NCBI RefSeq assembly: GCF_000444875.1
Contig: NC_021985.1
Span: 4,484,170-4,548,169 of the forward strand
Length of the DNA stretch: 64,000 nt
Source: Streptomyces collinus Tu 365
GTDB lineage: Bacteria > Actinomycetota > Actinomycetes > Streptomycetales > Streptomycetaceae
Direction of reading: 5' to 3'
The stretch's first letter is position 1; each line of letters opens with the position of its first letter. The notes under the pieces were generated by a model. It was not told the DNA's origin and ran no database searches. It saw nothing but the letters and a program-made list of their open reading frames with translations. The position numbers and the translations under genes were made by a program. Of the stretch, positions 7,983-16,580 are shown in pieces.

Positions 7983-9281
7983 TCAGCTCTCCAGGAACGC
8001 CGTGAGAGCGTTGGCCAGCAGGAACGGGTCGTCGGCGCCGCACAGTTCGCGGGCGCTGTGCATGGACAGGATGGCGACGCCGATGTCGACCGTCCGGATG
8101 CCGTGCCGGGCGGCGGTGATCGGGCCGATGGTGGTGCCGCAGGGCATGGAGTTGTTGGAGACGAAGGTCTGCAGCGGAACGCCCGCCTTCTCGCAGGCGG
8201 CGGCGAACACCGCCCGGCCCGAGCCGTCGGTGGCGTAGCGGTTGTTGACGTTGACCTTGAGGATCGGGCCGCGGTTGACCCGCGGGTGGTGCGTGGGGTC
8301 GTGGCGCTCGGCGTAGTTGGGGTGGACGGCGTGGCCGGTGTCGGAGGACAGGCAGACCGAGCCGGCGAAGGCGCGGGCCCGGTCCTCGAAGGAGCCGCCG
8401 CGGGCGAACACCGAGCGTTCCAGCACGGTGCCGAGCAGCGGGCCGTCGGCGCCGGTGTCGGACTGGGAGCCGTTCTCCTCGTGGTCGAAGGCGGCCAGTA
8501 CGGGGATGTGGTCCAGCGTGGCGCCGGAGGCCGCGGCGGCGGCGAGGGCGGCGGCGCCGGCGTGCACGGAGAGCAGGTTGTCCATCCGGGGGCCGGCGAC
8601 GAGTTCCTGGTCGCGGCCGAGGTAGGCGGCCTGTTCCACCGGGCTGGTCATCAGGTCCCAGCCGGCCACCGAGCCGGGCGTCAGGCCCGCCTCGGCCTCC
8701 AGGAAGGCGATGAGGTCGCCCTCACGGGGGTCGTCGCCGAGGCCCCAGACGGGCTGCAGGTGGCGCTGCTTGTCGAGCTTGAGGCCGTCGGAGGTGACGG
8801 TGCGGTCCAGGTGGATGGCGAGCTGGGGGACGCGCAGCAGCGGCCGGTCCACGTCGACGAGGACGGTGGAGCCGTCGCGCAGGGTGAGCCGGCCGGCCAG
8901 TCCGAGGTCGCGGTCGAGCCAGGAGTTCAGCAGCGGGCCGCCGTAGATCTCGACGGCGACCTGCCGCCAGCCGTGCGCGCCGCTGTCGGGCTGCGGCTTG
9001 ACGCGCAGGTTGGGCGAGTCGGTGTGCGCGCCGACGATGTGGAAGGGGGTGTGGGGGGCGGCGCCGTCGGGGACGTACCAGGCGACGATCGCCCCGCCGC
9101 GCAGCACGTACCGGCCGCCGCTCGTCCCGTCCCAGGCGTCCGTCTCCGCGACCTGCCGGAAACCCGCCTTCTCCAGCCGCTCGGCGGTGTTCGCCACGGC
9201 GTGGTACGGCGACGGACTCGCCGCCAGGAAGGACATCAGGTCGTCGGTGTGGCCGCGGTCGAAGCGGGCTGGTGCGCTCAT
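7983..9281 (-). CDS. apeB: M18 family aminopeptidase
   Basis: 432 residues, the usual length for bacterial M18 (aspartyl-type) metallo-aminopeptidases. Visible features are the N-terminal substrate region AASPSPYHAVANTAERL, the metal ligand motif GAHTDSPNLRVKP, DHEENGSQSDTGADG with the catalytic glutamates, and the C-terminal MPCGTTIGPITAARHGIRTVDIG carrying a zinc ligand region. It forms dodecamers in known relatives and trims N-terminal residues from peptides in the cytosol. TAAGGT seven bases before the ATG suggests a leaderless mRNA. The symbol follows usage for the S. coelicolor homologue. Confidence 0.9.
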   Translation of the reverse strand: MSAPARFDRGHTDDLMSFLAASPSPYHAVANTAERLEKAGFRQVAETDAWDGTSGGRYVLRGGAIVAWYVPDGAAPHTPFHIVGAHTDSPNLRVKPQPDSGAHGWRQVAVEIYGGPLLNSWLDRDLGLAGRLTLRDGSTVLVDVDRPLLRVPQLAIHLDRTVTSDGLKLDKQRHLQPVWGLGDDPREGDLIAFLEAEAGLTPGSVAGWDLMTSPVEQAAYLGRDQELVAGPRMDNLLSVHAGAAALAAAAASGATLDHIPVLAAFDHEENGSQSDTGADGPLLGTVLERSVFARGGSFEDRARAFAGSVCLSSDTGHAVHPNYAERHDPTHHPRVNRGPILKVNVNNRYATDGSGRAVFAAACEKAGVPLQTFVSNNSMPCGTTIGPITAARHGIRTVDIGVAILSMHSARELCGADDPFLLANALTAFLES

Positions 9282-9288
9282 GTGGCTT

Positions 9289-9294
9289 ACCTTA
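9289..9294 (-). promoter_or_regulatory. probable -10 element of a leaderless promoter (aminopeptidase)
   Basis: TAAGGT (minus strand) lies seven bases before the ATG at 9281; no ribosome binding site fits between them. Confidence 0.4.
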
Positions 9295-9305
9295 ACGACG
9301 TGCGA

Positions 9306-9334
9306 GGGCCCGCTCCCGGTACGGGAGCGGGCCC
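9306..9334 (-). terminator. strong hairpin terminator of the acyl-CoA dehydrogenase gene
   Basis: A perfect 13-bp stem (GGGCCCGCTCCCG / CGGGAGCGGGCCC) with a three-base loop, placed about 50 bases after the stop of the leftward gene and just upstream of the aminopeptidase promoter. Confidence 0.8.
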
Positions 9335-9386
9335 ACGGCGACGGTGGAGGGGTGCGGATCCGGGCCTTCGGGAAGAAGCGGAATCC

Positions 9387-11213
9387 TTAGAACGCGGCCT
9401 CGTCCAGCTCCATCAGGTCGAGGTCGACGCCCTCGGCCACCTTGCGGGCCAGGGTGACGCCCGGAAGGACGTTGGCCGCGAAGAACTTCGCCGCCGCGAT
9501 CTTGCCGGTGTAGAAGGCCTTGTCCTTGGAGGAGGCCGTCTGGAGCTTCTCGGCGGCGACGGCGGCGCCCCGCAGCAGCAGGTAGCCGACGATCACGTCA
9601 CCGGAGGCGAGCAGCAGACGGGTGGTGTTCAGGCCCACCTTGTAGATGTTCTTGACGTCCTGCTCGGTGGCGGCGAGGTCGGTGAGCATCAGGCCGACGA
9701 TGGCCTCCAGCTCGACGGCGGCCTTGGCGAGGTGCTCGCGGGCGCCGGCCAGCTCCTCGCCACCGGTGCCGAGCGCCAGGAACTTCTTGATGTCCTCGGC
9801 GAGGGAGTTCAGCGCCGCGCCCTGGTTGCGGACGATCTTCCGGAAGAAGTAGTCCTGGCCCTGGATGGCGGTGGTGCCCTCGTAGAGGGTGTCGATCTTG
9901 GCGTCGCGGATGTACTGCTCGATCGGGTACTCCTGCAGGAAGCCGGAGCCGCCGAAGGTCTGCAGCGACTGGGCGAGCTGCTCGTAGCCCTTCTCGGAGC
10001 CGTAGCCCTTGACGATCGGCAGGAGCAGGTCGTTCAGCGCGTGCTCGGCCTTGGTGTCCTCGCCGTTCGCCTCCTTGACGGCGATCGCGTCCTGGACCGA
10101 GGCGGTGTGGAGCACGAGGGCGCGCATGCCCTCGGCGTACGCCTTCTGCGTCATCAGCGAGCGGCGGACGTCGGGGTGGTGGGTGATGGTGACCTTGGGC
10201 GCGGCCTTGTCCATGAAGTTGGCCAGGTCGGGGCCCTGGACGCGCTCCTTGGCGTACTCCAGGGCGTTCAGGTAGCCGGTGGAGAGCGTGGAGATCGCCT
10301 TCGTGCCGACCATCATGCGGGCGAACTCGATGATGCGGAACATCTGGCGGATGCCGTCGTGCTTGTCGCCGATCAGCCAGCCCTTGGCGGGGTGGCGGTC
10401 GCCGAAGGTCATCTCGCAGGTGTTGGAGGCCTTCAGGCCCATCTTGTGCTCGACGTTGGTGGCGTAGACGCCGTTGCGCTCGCCCAGCTCGCCGGTCTCG
10501 AAGTCGAAGAGGTACTTCGGGACGAGGAAGAGGGACAGGCCCTTGGTGCCCGGGCCCGCGCCCTCGGGGCGGGCGAGGACGTAGTGGAGGATGTTCTCCT
10601 CCATGTCGTGCTCACCGGACGTGATGAAGCGCTTGACGCCCTCGATGTGCCAGGAGCCGTCCTCCTGCTGGACCGCCTTGGTGCGGCCGGCGCCGACGTC
10701 GGAACCGGCGTCGGGCTCGGTGAGCACCATGGTGGAGCCCCAGGTGCGCTCGACGGCGATCTGGGCGATCTTCTTCTGGACGTCGTTGCCCTCGTCGTAG
10801 AGGATGCCGGCGAACGCCGGGCCGGAGGAGTACATCCACACGGCCGGGTTCGAGCCGAGGATCAGCTCCGCGTACGCCCAGATCAGGGACGGGGGAGCCG
10901 TCGTGCCGCCGATGCCCTCGGGCAGGCCGAGCCGCCAGTACTCGGAGTCCATGAAGGCCTTGTAGCTCTTCTTGAAGGACGCGGGGACCGGCGCGGTGTT
11001 CGTCTCGGGGTCGAAGACCGGCGGGTTGCGGTCGGCGTCGGCGAAGGACTCGGCCAGCTCGTTCTCGGCGAGCCGGGTCAGCTCCTCCAGGACGCTCTTG
11101 GCGGTCTCCGTGTCCATCTCCTCGAACGGACCGGTGCCGTAGAGCTTGTCGCGGCCGAGTACTTCGAAGAGGTTGAACTCGATGTCGCGGAGATTGGACT
11201 TGTAGTGCCCCAT
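9387..11213 (-). CDS. acyl-CoA dehydrogenase, FadE5/DmdC-type
   Basis: 608 residues from the ATG at 11213 (MGHYKSNLRD), which has GGAG eight bases upstream; an ATG 54 bases earlier lacks this. The enlarged acyl-CoA dehydrogenase fold is plain: N-terminal helices, MVLTEPDAGSDVG and FITSGEHD of the FAD/substrate mid-domain, and C-terminal LQTFGGSGFLQEYPIEQYIRDAKIDTLYEGTTAIQGQD with the catalytic-base region. The C-terminal extension of about 120 residues is typical of FadE5/DmdC-like enzymes acting in fatty-acid or methylthiopropionyl-CoA oxidation. The exact chain-length range is unknown. Confidence 0.9.
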   Translation of the reverse strand: MGHYKSNLRDIEFNLFEVLGRDKLYGTGPFEEMDTETAKSVLEELTRLAENELAESFADADRNPPVFDPETNTAPVPASFKKSYKAFMDSEYWRLGLPEGIGGTTAPPSLIWAYAELILGSNPAVWMYSSGPAFAGILYDEGNDVQKKIAQIAVERTWGSTMVLTEPDAGSDVGAGRTKAVQQEDGSWHIEGVKRFITSGEHDMEENILHYVLARPEGAGPGTKGLSLFLVPKYLFDFETGELGERNGVYATNVEHKMGLKASNTCEMTFGDRHPAKGWLIGDKHDGIRQMFRIIEFARMMVGTKAISTLSTGYLNALEYAKERVQGPDLANFMDKAAPKVTITHHPDVRRSLMTQKAYAEGMRALVLHTASVQDAIAVKEANGEDTKAEHALNDLLLPIVKGYGSEKGYEQLAQSLQTFGGSGFLQEYPIEQYIRDAKIDTLYEGTTAIQGQDYFFRKIVRNQGAALNSLAEDIKKFLALGTGGEELAGAREHLAKAAVELEAIVGLMLTDLAATEQDVKNIYKVGLNTTRLLLASGDVIVGYLLLRGAAVAAEKLQTASSKDKAFYTGKIAAAKFFAANVLPGVTLARKVAEGVDLDLMELDEAAF

Positions 11214-11342
11214 GGTGACGGCTCCGTTAGGACTCGGCGAGGCACTGTCTCCTCGCATCTGGTTCACGTACCAACAAGTTTCTCCGATGATGCTACCCGT
11301 CGGTAATAAGACGCAAGCCCGATCCGGTCATCTGTGACTGAG

Positions 11343-11348
11343 TACTCT
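11343..11348 (+). promoter_or_regulatory. probable -10 element of a leaderless promoter (SseB-like gene)
   Basis: TACTCT ends seven bases before the ATG at 11356 and matches TANNNT. No Shine-Dalgarno sequence precedes the start. Confidence 0.45.
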
Positions 11349-11355
11349 TCTGCGC

Positions 11356-11820
11356 ATGTACGGCTACGACCAGAACGCCGGCGCTCAGCAGCAGTACGCC
11401 GCACCCCAGCAGCCGATGGCCGGCGGCTACGGGCAGCAGCCGCCGCTGTATCCCGAGCCGTCCCCGCCCTCGCTCGCGGACGCGGTGCGCGCCTTCACCA
11501 CCGGGCAGATGTCCGCCGAGGACTTCCAGCAGATCTTCGCGACCTCCAAGGTGTACTGTCCGCGCGGTGACACCCCGGGCTTCCTCGCCCTGCACAACAC
11601 CCAGCAGCCGGTGATCCCCATGTTCACCTCGCTGAAGGAGTTGCGGCGGTACGCGGGCAAGGAGTCCAAGTACTTCGTGATCACCGGCGCCGAGGTGATC
11701 GACCTCCTGCCGACCGGCTACGGCTTCGTGGTGGACATGGAGGGCGAGCACCGGATGGTGTTCGACGCCAAGGCGGTCGAGCAGATGGTCGACTTCGCGA
11801 TGCGCCGCATGTACGGCTGA
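11356..11820 (+). CDS. SseB-like family protein
   Basis: 154 residues. A low-complexity Gln/Pro/Gly/Tyr-rich head (residues 1-38) precedes a compact domain with PSLADAVRAFTTGQMSAEDFQQIFATSKVYCP, VIPMFTSLKELRRYAG and TGYGFVVDMEGEHRMVFDA, the pattern of the SseB N-terminal domain family widespread in actinomycetes. Function is unknown. A strong terminator follows at once, so it is monocistronic. Confidence 0.75.
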   Translation: MYGYDQNAGAQQQYAAPQQPMAGGYGQQPPLYPEPSPPSLADAVRAFTTGQMSAEDFQQIFATSKVYCPRGDTPGFLALHNTQQPVIPMFTSLKELRRYAGKESKYFVITGAEVIDLLPTGYGFVVDMEGEHRMVFDAKAVEQMVDFAMRRMYG

Positions 11821-11840
11821 CCGGCCGCCCCGCTCGATGG

Positions 11841-11870
11841 AGAGCCCGGAGGGAATGCCCTCCGGGCTCT
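11841..11870 (+). terminator. strong hairpin terminator after the SseB-like gene
   Basis: A perfect 13-bp stem (AGAGCCCGGAGGG / CCCTCCGGGCTCT) closes on an AATG tetraloop and is followed by ctgtgttgtg. It starts 20 bases after the stop codon. Confidence 0.85.
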
Positions 11871-11899
11871 CTGTGTTGTGAGGGGTGGCAGAAAGTTCA

Positions 11900-11931
11900 A
11901 CGCTCAACTAAACTGGGCGTACAAGGAGGTC
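11900..11931 (+). promoter_or_regulatory. possible promoter/operator and strong ribosome binding site of the pirin gene
   Basis: The AT-rich stretch holds two TTCAAC/CTCAAC half-sites in direct orientation followed by TAAACT, a possible -10 element. AAGGAGG then lies nine bases before the ATG. The repeated half-sites could bind a repressor; which one cannot be told. Confidence 0.35.
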
Positions 11932-11936
11932 CCACC

Positions 11937-12914
11937 ATGCCTGCAGTGACCGTCGAGAACCCGTTGACGCTGCCCCGAGTGACCGCTCCCGCCGACGCCG
12001 TGGCCCGCCCCGTGCTGACCGTGACGACCGCGCCGAGCGGCTTCGAGGGCGAGGGCTTCCCGGTGCGCCGCGCGTTCGCCGGGATCAACTACCGCCACCT
12101 CGACCCGTTCATCATGATGGACCAGATGGGTGAGGTGGAGTACGCGCCGGGCGAGCCCAAGGGCACCCCCTGGCACCCGCACCGCGGCTTCGAGACCGTC
12201 ACCTACATCATCGACGGGACCTTCGACCACCAGGACTCCAACGGCGGTGGCGGCACCATCACCAACGGCGACACCCAGTGGATGACGGCCGGCTCCGGTC
12301 TGCTGCACATCGAGGCGCCGCCGGAGGCGCTGGTGGTGTCCGGCGGGCTCTTCCACGGCCTCCAGCTGTGGGTGAACCTCCCGGCCAAGGACAAGATGAT
12401 GGCCCCGCGCTACCAGGACATCCGCGGCGGCAGCGTCCAGCTGCTGACGAGCCCCGACGGCGGCGCCCTGCTCCGCGTCATCGCCGGTGAGCTGGACGGC
12501 CACGAGGGTCCCGGCATCACACACACCCCGATCACCATGATCCACGCGACCCTCGCCCCGGGCGCCGAGCTGACCCTGCCCTGGCGCGAGGACTTCAACG
12601 GCCTCGCGTACGTCATGGCGGGCCGCGGCAGTGTCGGTGCCGAGCGCCGGCCGATCCGGCTGGGCCAGACCGCCGTCTTCGGCGCGGGCTCCTCGCTGAC
12701 CGTCCGCGCGGACGAGAAGCAGGACGCGCACACCCCGGACCTGGAGGTCGTCCTCCTCGGCGGCCGGCCGATCCGCGAGCCGATGGCCCACTACGGCCCG
12801 TTCGTCATGAACACCAAGGACGAGCTGATGCAGGCCTTCGAGGACTTCCAGAAGGGCCGCCTGGGCACCGTCCCCGCGGTCCACGGCATGACGGGAGCCG
12901 GCCCGCAGGGCTGA
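11937..12914 (+). CDS. pirin family protein
   Basis: 325 residues with the two cupin barrels of pirins. The N-terminal barrel has the metal ligands in WHPHRGFETVTYIIDG and in the GLLHIEAP segment (two His, then His and Glu). The second barrel spans residues about 190-290. FMMDQMGEVEY-like and GLQLWVNLPAKDKMMAPRYQ phrases are diagnostic. Pirins are iron cupins; some have quercetinase activity and others act as redox-sensing co-regulators, and this sequence does not decide between the two. Confidence 0.9.
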   Translation: MPAVTVENPLTLPRVTAPADAVARPVLTVTTAPSGFEGEGFPVRRAFAGINYRHLDPFIMMDQMGEVEYAPGEPKGTPWHPHRGFETVTYIIDGTFDHQDSNGGGGTITNGDTQWMTAGSGLLHIEAPPEALVVSGGLFHGLQLWVNLPAKDKMMAPRYQDIRGGSVQLLTSPDGGALLRVIAGELDGHEGPGITHTPITMIHATLAPGAELTLPWREDFNGLAYVMAGRGSVGAERRPIRLGQTAVFGAGSSLTVRADEKQDAHTPDLEVVLLGGRPIREPMAHYGPFVMNTKDELMQAFEDFQKGRLGTVPAVHGMTGAGPQG

Positions 12915-12930
12915 CCCCGCCCCCGCCCCA

Positions 12931-12965
12931 CCGTCGCCCGGCCCGCCCAGCGGACCGGGCGACGG
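12931..12965 (+). terminator. hairpin terminator after the pirin gene
   Basis: A perfect 11-bp stem (CCGTCGCCCGG / CCGGGCGACGG) with a 13-base loop begins 17 bases after the stop codon. Confidence 0.7.
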
Positions 12966-13215
12966 CTGTTCCGGGGCCGTGCGGCCGGCCCGGTGGCGCA
13001 CGGACCGGCGATCGGCGGAGATGCCGCCGCCGGTCGCCCTGCCGTGGCGAGCGCGGCGGCGGTCCGCGCTGCGGCGTGCGTGCCACGAGCCCACGCGGCG
13101 GCAGGCTCACCGGGGCCCGACGGCGGTGAGCGCCTCCGCCCGTCGCCCCGCGGTGTCTCACCCGGCCGGGTGTTCGTCGCAGGACAGGCGACGGGTGCCG
13201 TGGTCTGGTGGGGGT
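12966..13215. other. intergenic region without a supported gene
   Basis: The 250 bases between the pirin terminator and the AI-2E permease start are GC-rich and open in several frames, but no frame has protein-like composition, a ribosome binding site or a clear promoter. Confidence 0.5.
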
Positions 13216-14262
13216 GTGCCGCCGCTGTCCGAGCCCGTTCGCCGTCTGGCTGCCTGGTGTGTCGTGGTGCTGCTCGTGGCCGGGGTGGGATGGGTCGGTG
13301 TGCGGCTGTGCGGCGAGCTGCGGACCGCCGTGGTGCCCGTGCTCCTCGCCCTGCTGGGGACCGCGCTGCTGGGGCCGCTGTACCGGCGGATGGTGGCGGC
13401 GGGGGTGCAGCGCTCGCTCGCGGCCGGGCTGACCTGCGTCGCCGTCGTGGCCGTCGTCGGCGGGGCGCTCTACATCGTCGTCGCCGCGCTCATCGACACC
13501 GGCGACCAGATCATCGCCTCGCTCCGGCAGGCCGCCCAGTCCGTCGCCCGGCACTTCGGGGCCGCCGGCACCGGCCTCGACGACGTGGCCGCCAACTCCC
13601 GCAAGCTGCTGGAGAAGTTCGGCGGGACGGCGGCCTCCAACGTCATCAGCGGGGTCAGCGTGGTCGGCGAGGGCATCGCCATGGCCGTGCTCGCGCTGCT
13701 GCTGGTCTTCTTCTTCCTGCGCGACTCCCACCGCGCCGTCGAGGTCCTGCGGGCCGTCGCGCCCGGCGGCACCGCCGACACCGCGGAGGCCGTCGCCCGG
13801 CGGGCCTTCACGGCGGTGGAGGGGTTCATGCGCGGGACCACCCTCATCGCCCTCATCGACGCCGTGTGCATCACCGTCGGCCTGCTCGTCCTGCGGGTCC
13901 CCGGCGCCGTCGGCCTCGGCGCGCTCGTCTTCGTCTTCGCCTACATCCCCTACCTCGGCGCCTTCGTCTCCGGCGCGGTGGCCGTGCTGGTCGCCCTCGC
14001 CGACCGCGGCTTCGTCATCGCGCTGTGGGCGCTCGGTGTGGTCCTCGCGGTGCAGGTCCTGGAGGGGCACGTGCTCCAGCCCGTCATCCAGAGCCGCACC
14101 GTGCAGATGCATCCGGCGGTGGTCATGCTGGCGATCACCGCGGGTGCCTCCGTCGCGGGCATCCTCGGCATGCTGCTCTCGGTGCCGCTGACCGCCGCCG
14201 CCTTCGGCGTCGCGCAGGAACTGCGGTCACGTCACGAGGTGTCCGCGCCGCCGGACTCGTAG
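13216..14262 (+). CDS. AI-2E family transporter (PerM/TqsA-like permease)
   Basis: About 348 residues from the GTG at 13216; the frame is open upstream but the added residues are Arg/Ala-rich noise. Eight membrane helices are arranged as in the AI-2E exporter family: two at the N-terminus, a soluble region with amphipathic helices (residues about 85-150), then six more, including GTTLIALIDAVCITVGLLVL and the family signature VLEGHVLQPVIQSRTVQMHP. Relatives export quorum signals or act as Na+/H+ antiporters, so the substrate is open. The last 31 bases overlap the convergent phosphatase gene. Confidence 0.8.
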   Translation: MPPLSEPVRRLAAWCVVVLLVAGVGWVGVRLCGELRTAVVPVLLALLGTALLGPLYRRMVAAGVQRSLAAGLTCVAVVAVVGGALYIVVAALIDTGDQIIASLRQAAQSVARHFGAAGTGLDDVAANSRKLLEKFGGTAASNVISGVSVVGEGIAMAVLALLLVFFFLRDSHRAVEVLRAVAPGGTADTAEAVARRAFTAVEGFMRGTTLIALIDAVCITVGLLVLRVPGAVGLGALVFVFAYIPYLGAFVSGAVAVLVALADRGFVIALWALGVVLAVQVLEGHVLQPVIQSRTVQMHPAVVMLAITAGASVAGILGMLLSVPLTAAAFGVAQELRSRHEVSAPPDS

Positions 14263-16355
14263 AGCTCGAACCAGATGCTCTTGCCGCGCCCCCGCGGCTC
14301 CACCCCCCACGCGTCCGCGAGCACCTCGATCAGCACCAGGCCGCGGCCCGACGAGGCCAGCTCGCCCGGCCGGCGCTTGTGCGGGAGGTCGTCACCGGCG
14401 TCCGTGACCTCAAGACGCAGCCGGCGCCCGCCCGGCTCGCCGGTCACCTCGGCGAGCAGCAGCGCGTCGGCGTCGGTGTGCACCAGGACGTTGGTGACCG
14501 TCTCGGAGACCAGCAGCACCGCGGAGTCCACCTGGTCGGCCGAGCCCCAGTCGTGCAGCAGCTCGCGCAGGTGCCGGCGGGCCTCCGCGATCCGCTCCGG
14601 CTCGTCCTGCGCCACCGACAGCGCCGTGCGCCGCACCGCGGGCCGGGCGGCCGCCGGGTCGCCCCAGCCGCGGTCCGCCCCGGGCCGGCCCAGCAGCAGC
14701 ACCGCGATGTCGTCCTCGCGGCGGTCGGGCCGCGGGCCGGCGGTGTGGTGCGAGGACGGCCCGAGCACCCCCTGCACCAGCGCGTCGGCCAGCGACTCCG
14801 GGTCGCCCCGGTGGTCCTCCAGGATCGCCCGGACGCGCCGCCAGCCGCTCTCCATGTCGTGCCCGCCGGTCTCGATCAGGCCGTCGGTGCACAGCGTCAT
14901 GATCTCGCCCGGCTCCAGCGTGAACCGGGTCGTCGGATAGTCCGCGTCCGGATCGACACCCAGCGGCAGCCCGCCCGCCGTCGGCCGCGTCATCACCGTG
15001 CCGTCGGCCATCCGGATCGCCGGGTCCAGATGCCCGGCGCGGGCGATCTCCAGCAGGCCGGTCTCCGGGTCGGCCTCCACGTACAGGCAGGTCGCGAAGC
15101 GCGGGTCGGTCATGTGCTCGTCCTGGGTGATGCCGTGCAGGAACCGGGAGGCGCGGGAGAGGACCGCGTCCGGGCGGTGCCCCTCCGAGGCGTACGCCCG
15201 CAGGGCGATCCGGAGCTGGCCCATCAGGCCCGCCGCCCGCACGTCGTGGCCCTGCACGTCCCCGATGGCCAGGGCGTACCGGCCCGAGGGCAGCGGGATG
15301 ATGTCGTACCAGTCCCCGCCCACCTGGAGCCCGCCGCCGGTCGGGATGTAGCGGGCGGCCACGGTCAGCCCCGGGATCTGCGGGCCCAGCGACGGCAGCA
15401 TGGAGCGCTGCAGCCCCTCCGCCAGCTCCCGCTGGGAGTCGGCGGCCCCGGCCCGGGACAGGGCCTGGCCCAGCATCCGGGCCACCGTGGTCAGGACGGC
15501 CCGCTCGTCGGGCGTGAAGGCCACCGGATAGGCGAAGGCCGCCATCCAGGCGCCCAGGGTGCGCCCGGACGCCGTCAGCGGGAGGAACGCCCAGGAGCGG
15601 CGCCCGAAGTGCCGGGCGAGCGGCCAGGTGACCGGGTAGCGGCCGCGGTAGTCGTCGGGCGAGGAGAGGTAGACGGGCCGGCCGGTGCGCACCACCTCGG
15701 CGGCCGGGTAGTCGGCCGTCAGCGGCAGGTGCGAGAAGGGTCCGTCGACGCCGGGCCGGTGCCCGTGGTGGCCGATGACCGTCAGCCGGTCGCCCTCGAC
15801 GCCGAACACCGCGAGCCCGTCCGGGGAGAAGCCCGGCATGGACAGCCCGGCCGCGACCCGCAGCACCTCCTGCGTCGACCGCGCCTCCGCCAGCGCCCGG
15901 CCCGCGTCCAGCAGGAACGCCTCCCGCGAGCGCCGCCAGTCCCCGGTGACCGCGCTGCGGCCCGCCGCCGTGCCCGGAGCCGGTTCGGTGACCTCCTGGA
16001 GGGTGCCGGTCAGCTCGTAGCTGTGCCGCTCGGGGTCGTACGACGGCTTCGAGCGGCTGCGCACCACCCGCAGGACCCGCCCCTGCTCGTCCATGATCCG
16101 GATGCGCACCTCGGCCAGGGTGCCCTCGGCGACCGCCAGCCGGATCACGCCGGTGATCTCGTTCCAGTCGACCGGGTGCAGCCGGGCCCGGGTCTGCGCC
16201 TCCGTGAGGGTGGTCGCGCGCGCGGGCAGCCCGAGCAGCCGTGCCGCCTCCGCGTCCACGGTGACCAGGCCGGCGGCCGTGTCCCAGTGCCACAGTCCGG
16301 TCGCGAGGGCGGCGAGGACGTCATTCACGGACGGCAGGGGCTCGCCTGTACGCAT
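14232..16355 (-). CDS. multidomain SpoIIE-type protein phosphatase (PAS-GAF-PP2C-ATPase)
   Basis: 707 residues. Order: PAS-like sensor (10-120, GLWHWDTAAGLVTVDAEAARLLG), GAF (150-300), SpoIIE PP2C phosphatase (335-545, with GGDWYDIIPL, AIGDVQGHD, ARAGHLDPA and MTLCTDGLIE carrying the metal-binding aspartates), then an anti-sigma-type HATPase (575-700, SAVLLVSETVTNVLVH and SSGRGLVLIEVLADAWG). This fusion of phosphatase and RsbW-like kinase is typical of Streptomyces regulators of anti-anti-sigma/sigma-B-type switches. No partner anti-sigma antagonist gene is adjacent. A perfect CCGATCGATCGG palindrome lies 20 bases upstream. Confidence 0.9.
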   Translation of the reverse strand: MRTGEPLPSVNDVLAALATGLWHWDTAAGLVTVDAEAARLLGLPARATTLTEAQTRARLHPVDWNEITGVIRLAVAEGTLAEVRIRIMDEQGRVLRVVRSRSKPSYDPERHSYELTGTLQEVTEPAPGTAAGRSAVTGDWRRSREAFLLDAGRALAEARSTQEVLRVAAGLSMPGFSPDGLAVFGVEGDRLTVIGHHGHRPGVDGPFSHLPLTADYPAAEVVRTGRPVYLSSPDDYRGRYPVTWPLARHFGRRSWAFLPLTASGRTLGAWMAAFAYPVAFTPDERAVLTTVARMLGQALSRAGAADSQRELAEGLQRSMLPSLGPQIPGLTVAARYIPTGGGLQVGGDWYDIIPLPSGRYALAIGDVQGHDVRAAGLMGQLRIALRAYASEGHRPDAVLSRASRFLHGITQDEHMTDPRFATCLYVEADPETGLLEIARAGHLDPAIRMADGTVMTRPTAGGLPLGVDPDADYPTTRFTLEPGEIMTLCTDGLIETGGHDMESGWRRVRAILEDHRGDPESLADALVQGVLGPSSHHTAGPRPDRREDDIAVLLLGRPGADRGWGDPAAARPAVRRTALSVAQDEPERIAEARRHLRELLHDWGSADQVDSAVLLVSETVTNVLVHTDADALLLAEVTGEPGGRRLRLEVTDAGDDLPHKRRPGELASSGRGLVLIEVLADAWGVEPRGRGKSIWFELYESGGADTS

Positions 16356-16374
16356 TGCCCCACTTTAGGAAGAT

Positions 16375-16386
16375 CCGATCGATCGG
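16375..16386. promoter_or_regulatory. 12-bp perfect palindrome upstream of the phosphatase gene
   Basis: CCGATCGATCGG is self-complementary and lies 20 bases before the start of the leftward phosphatase gene, within the divergent region shared with aspS. It could be an operator; it could also be chance in GC-rich DNA. Confidence 0.3.
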
Positions 16387-16580
16387 TGCCACCGTAGGGA
16401 GCGCCGACGGGAGGGCGGGACCGCCCGAGGCGGCGCCGGGTGCCGCGGAGCGCGGGGAAAAGGTGGGGAGCCGATCTTGGCGTGCCCGGTACCCTTGATG
16501 GGTCCGGGCCCCGTGCCCGGCTCCCGCCGGAGCGGCAGCTCCGGCACTCATCACCCCACCACGAAGGACGATGAACGACG

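Noticed and set aside
7935..11306. Very long plus-strand open frame (over 1100 codons)
   Set aside because: It is antisense to the M18 aminopeptidase and acyl-CoA dehydrogenase genes, which have clear family motifs. Third-position GC bias creates such mirror frames.
12993..16397. Plus-strand frame of over 1100 codons across the phosphatase region
   Set aside because: It lacks recognisable domains and overlaps the AI-2E permease in another frame and the phosphatase on the opposite strand.
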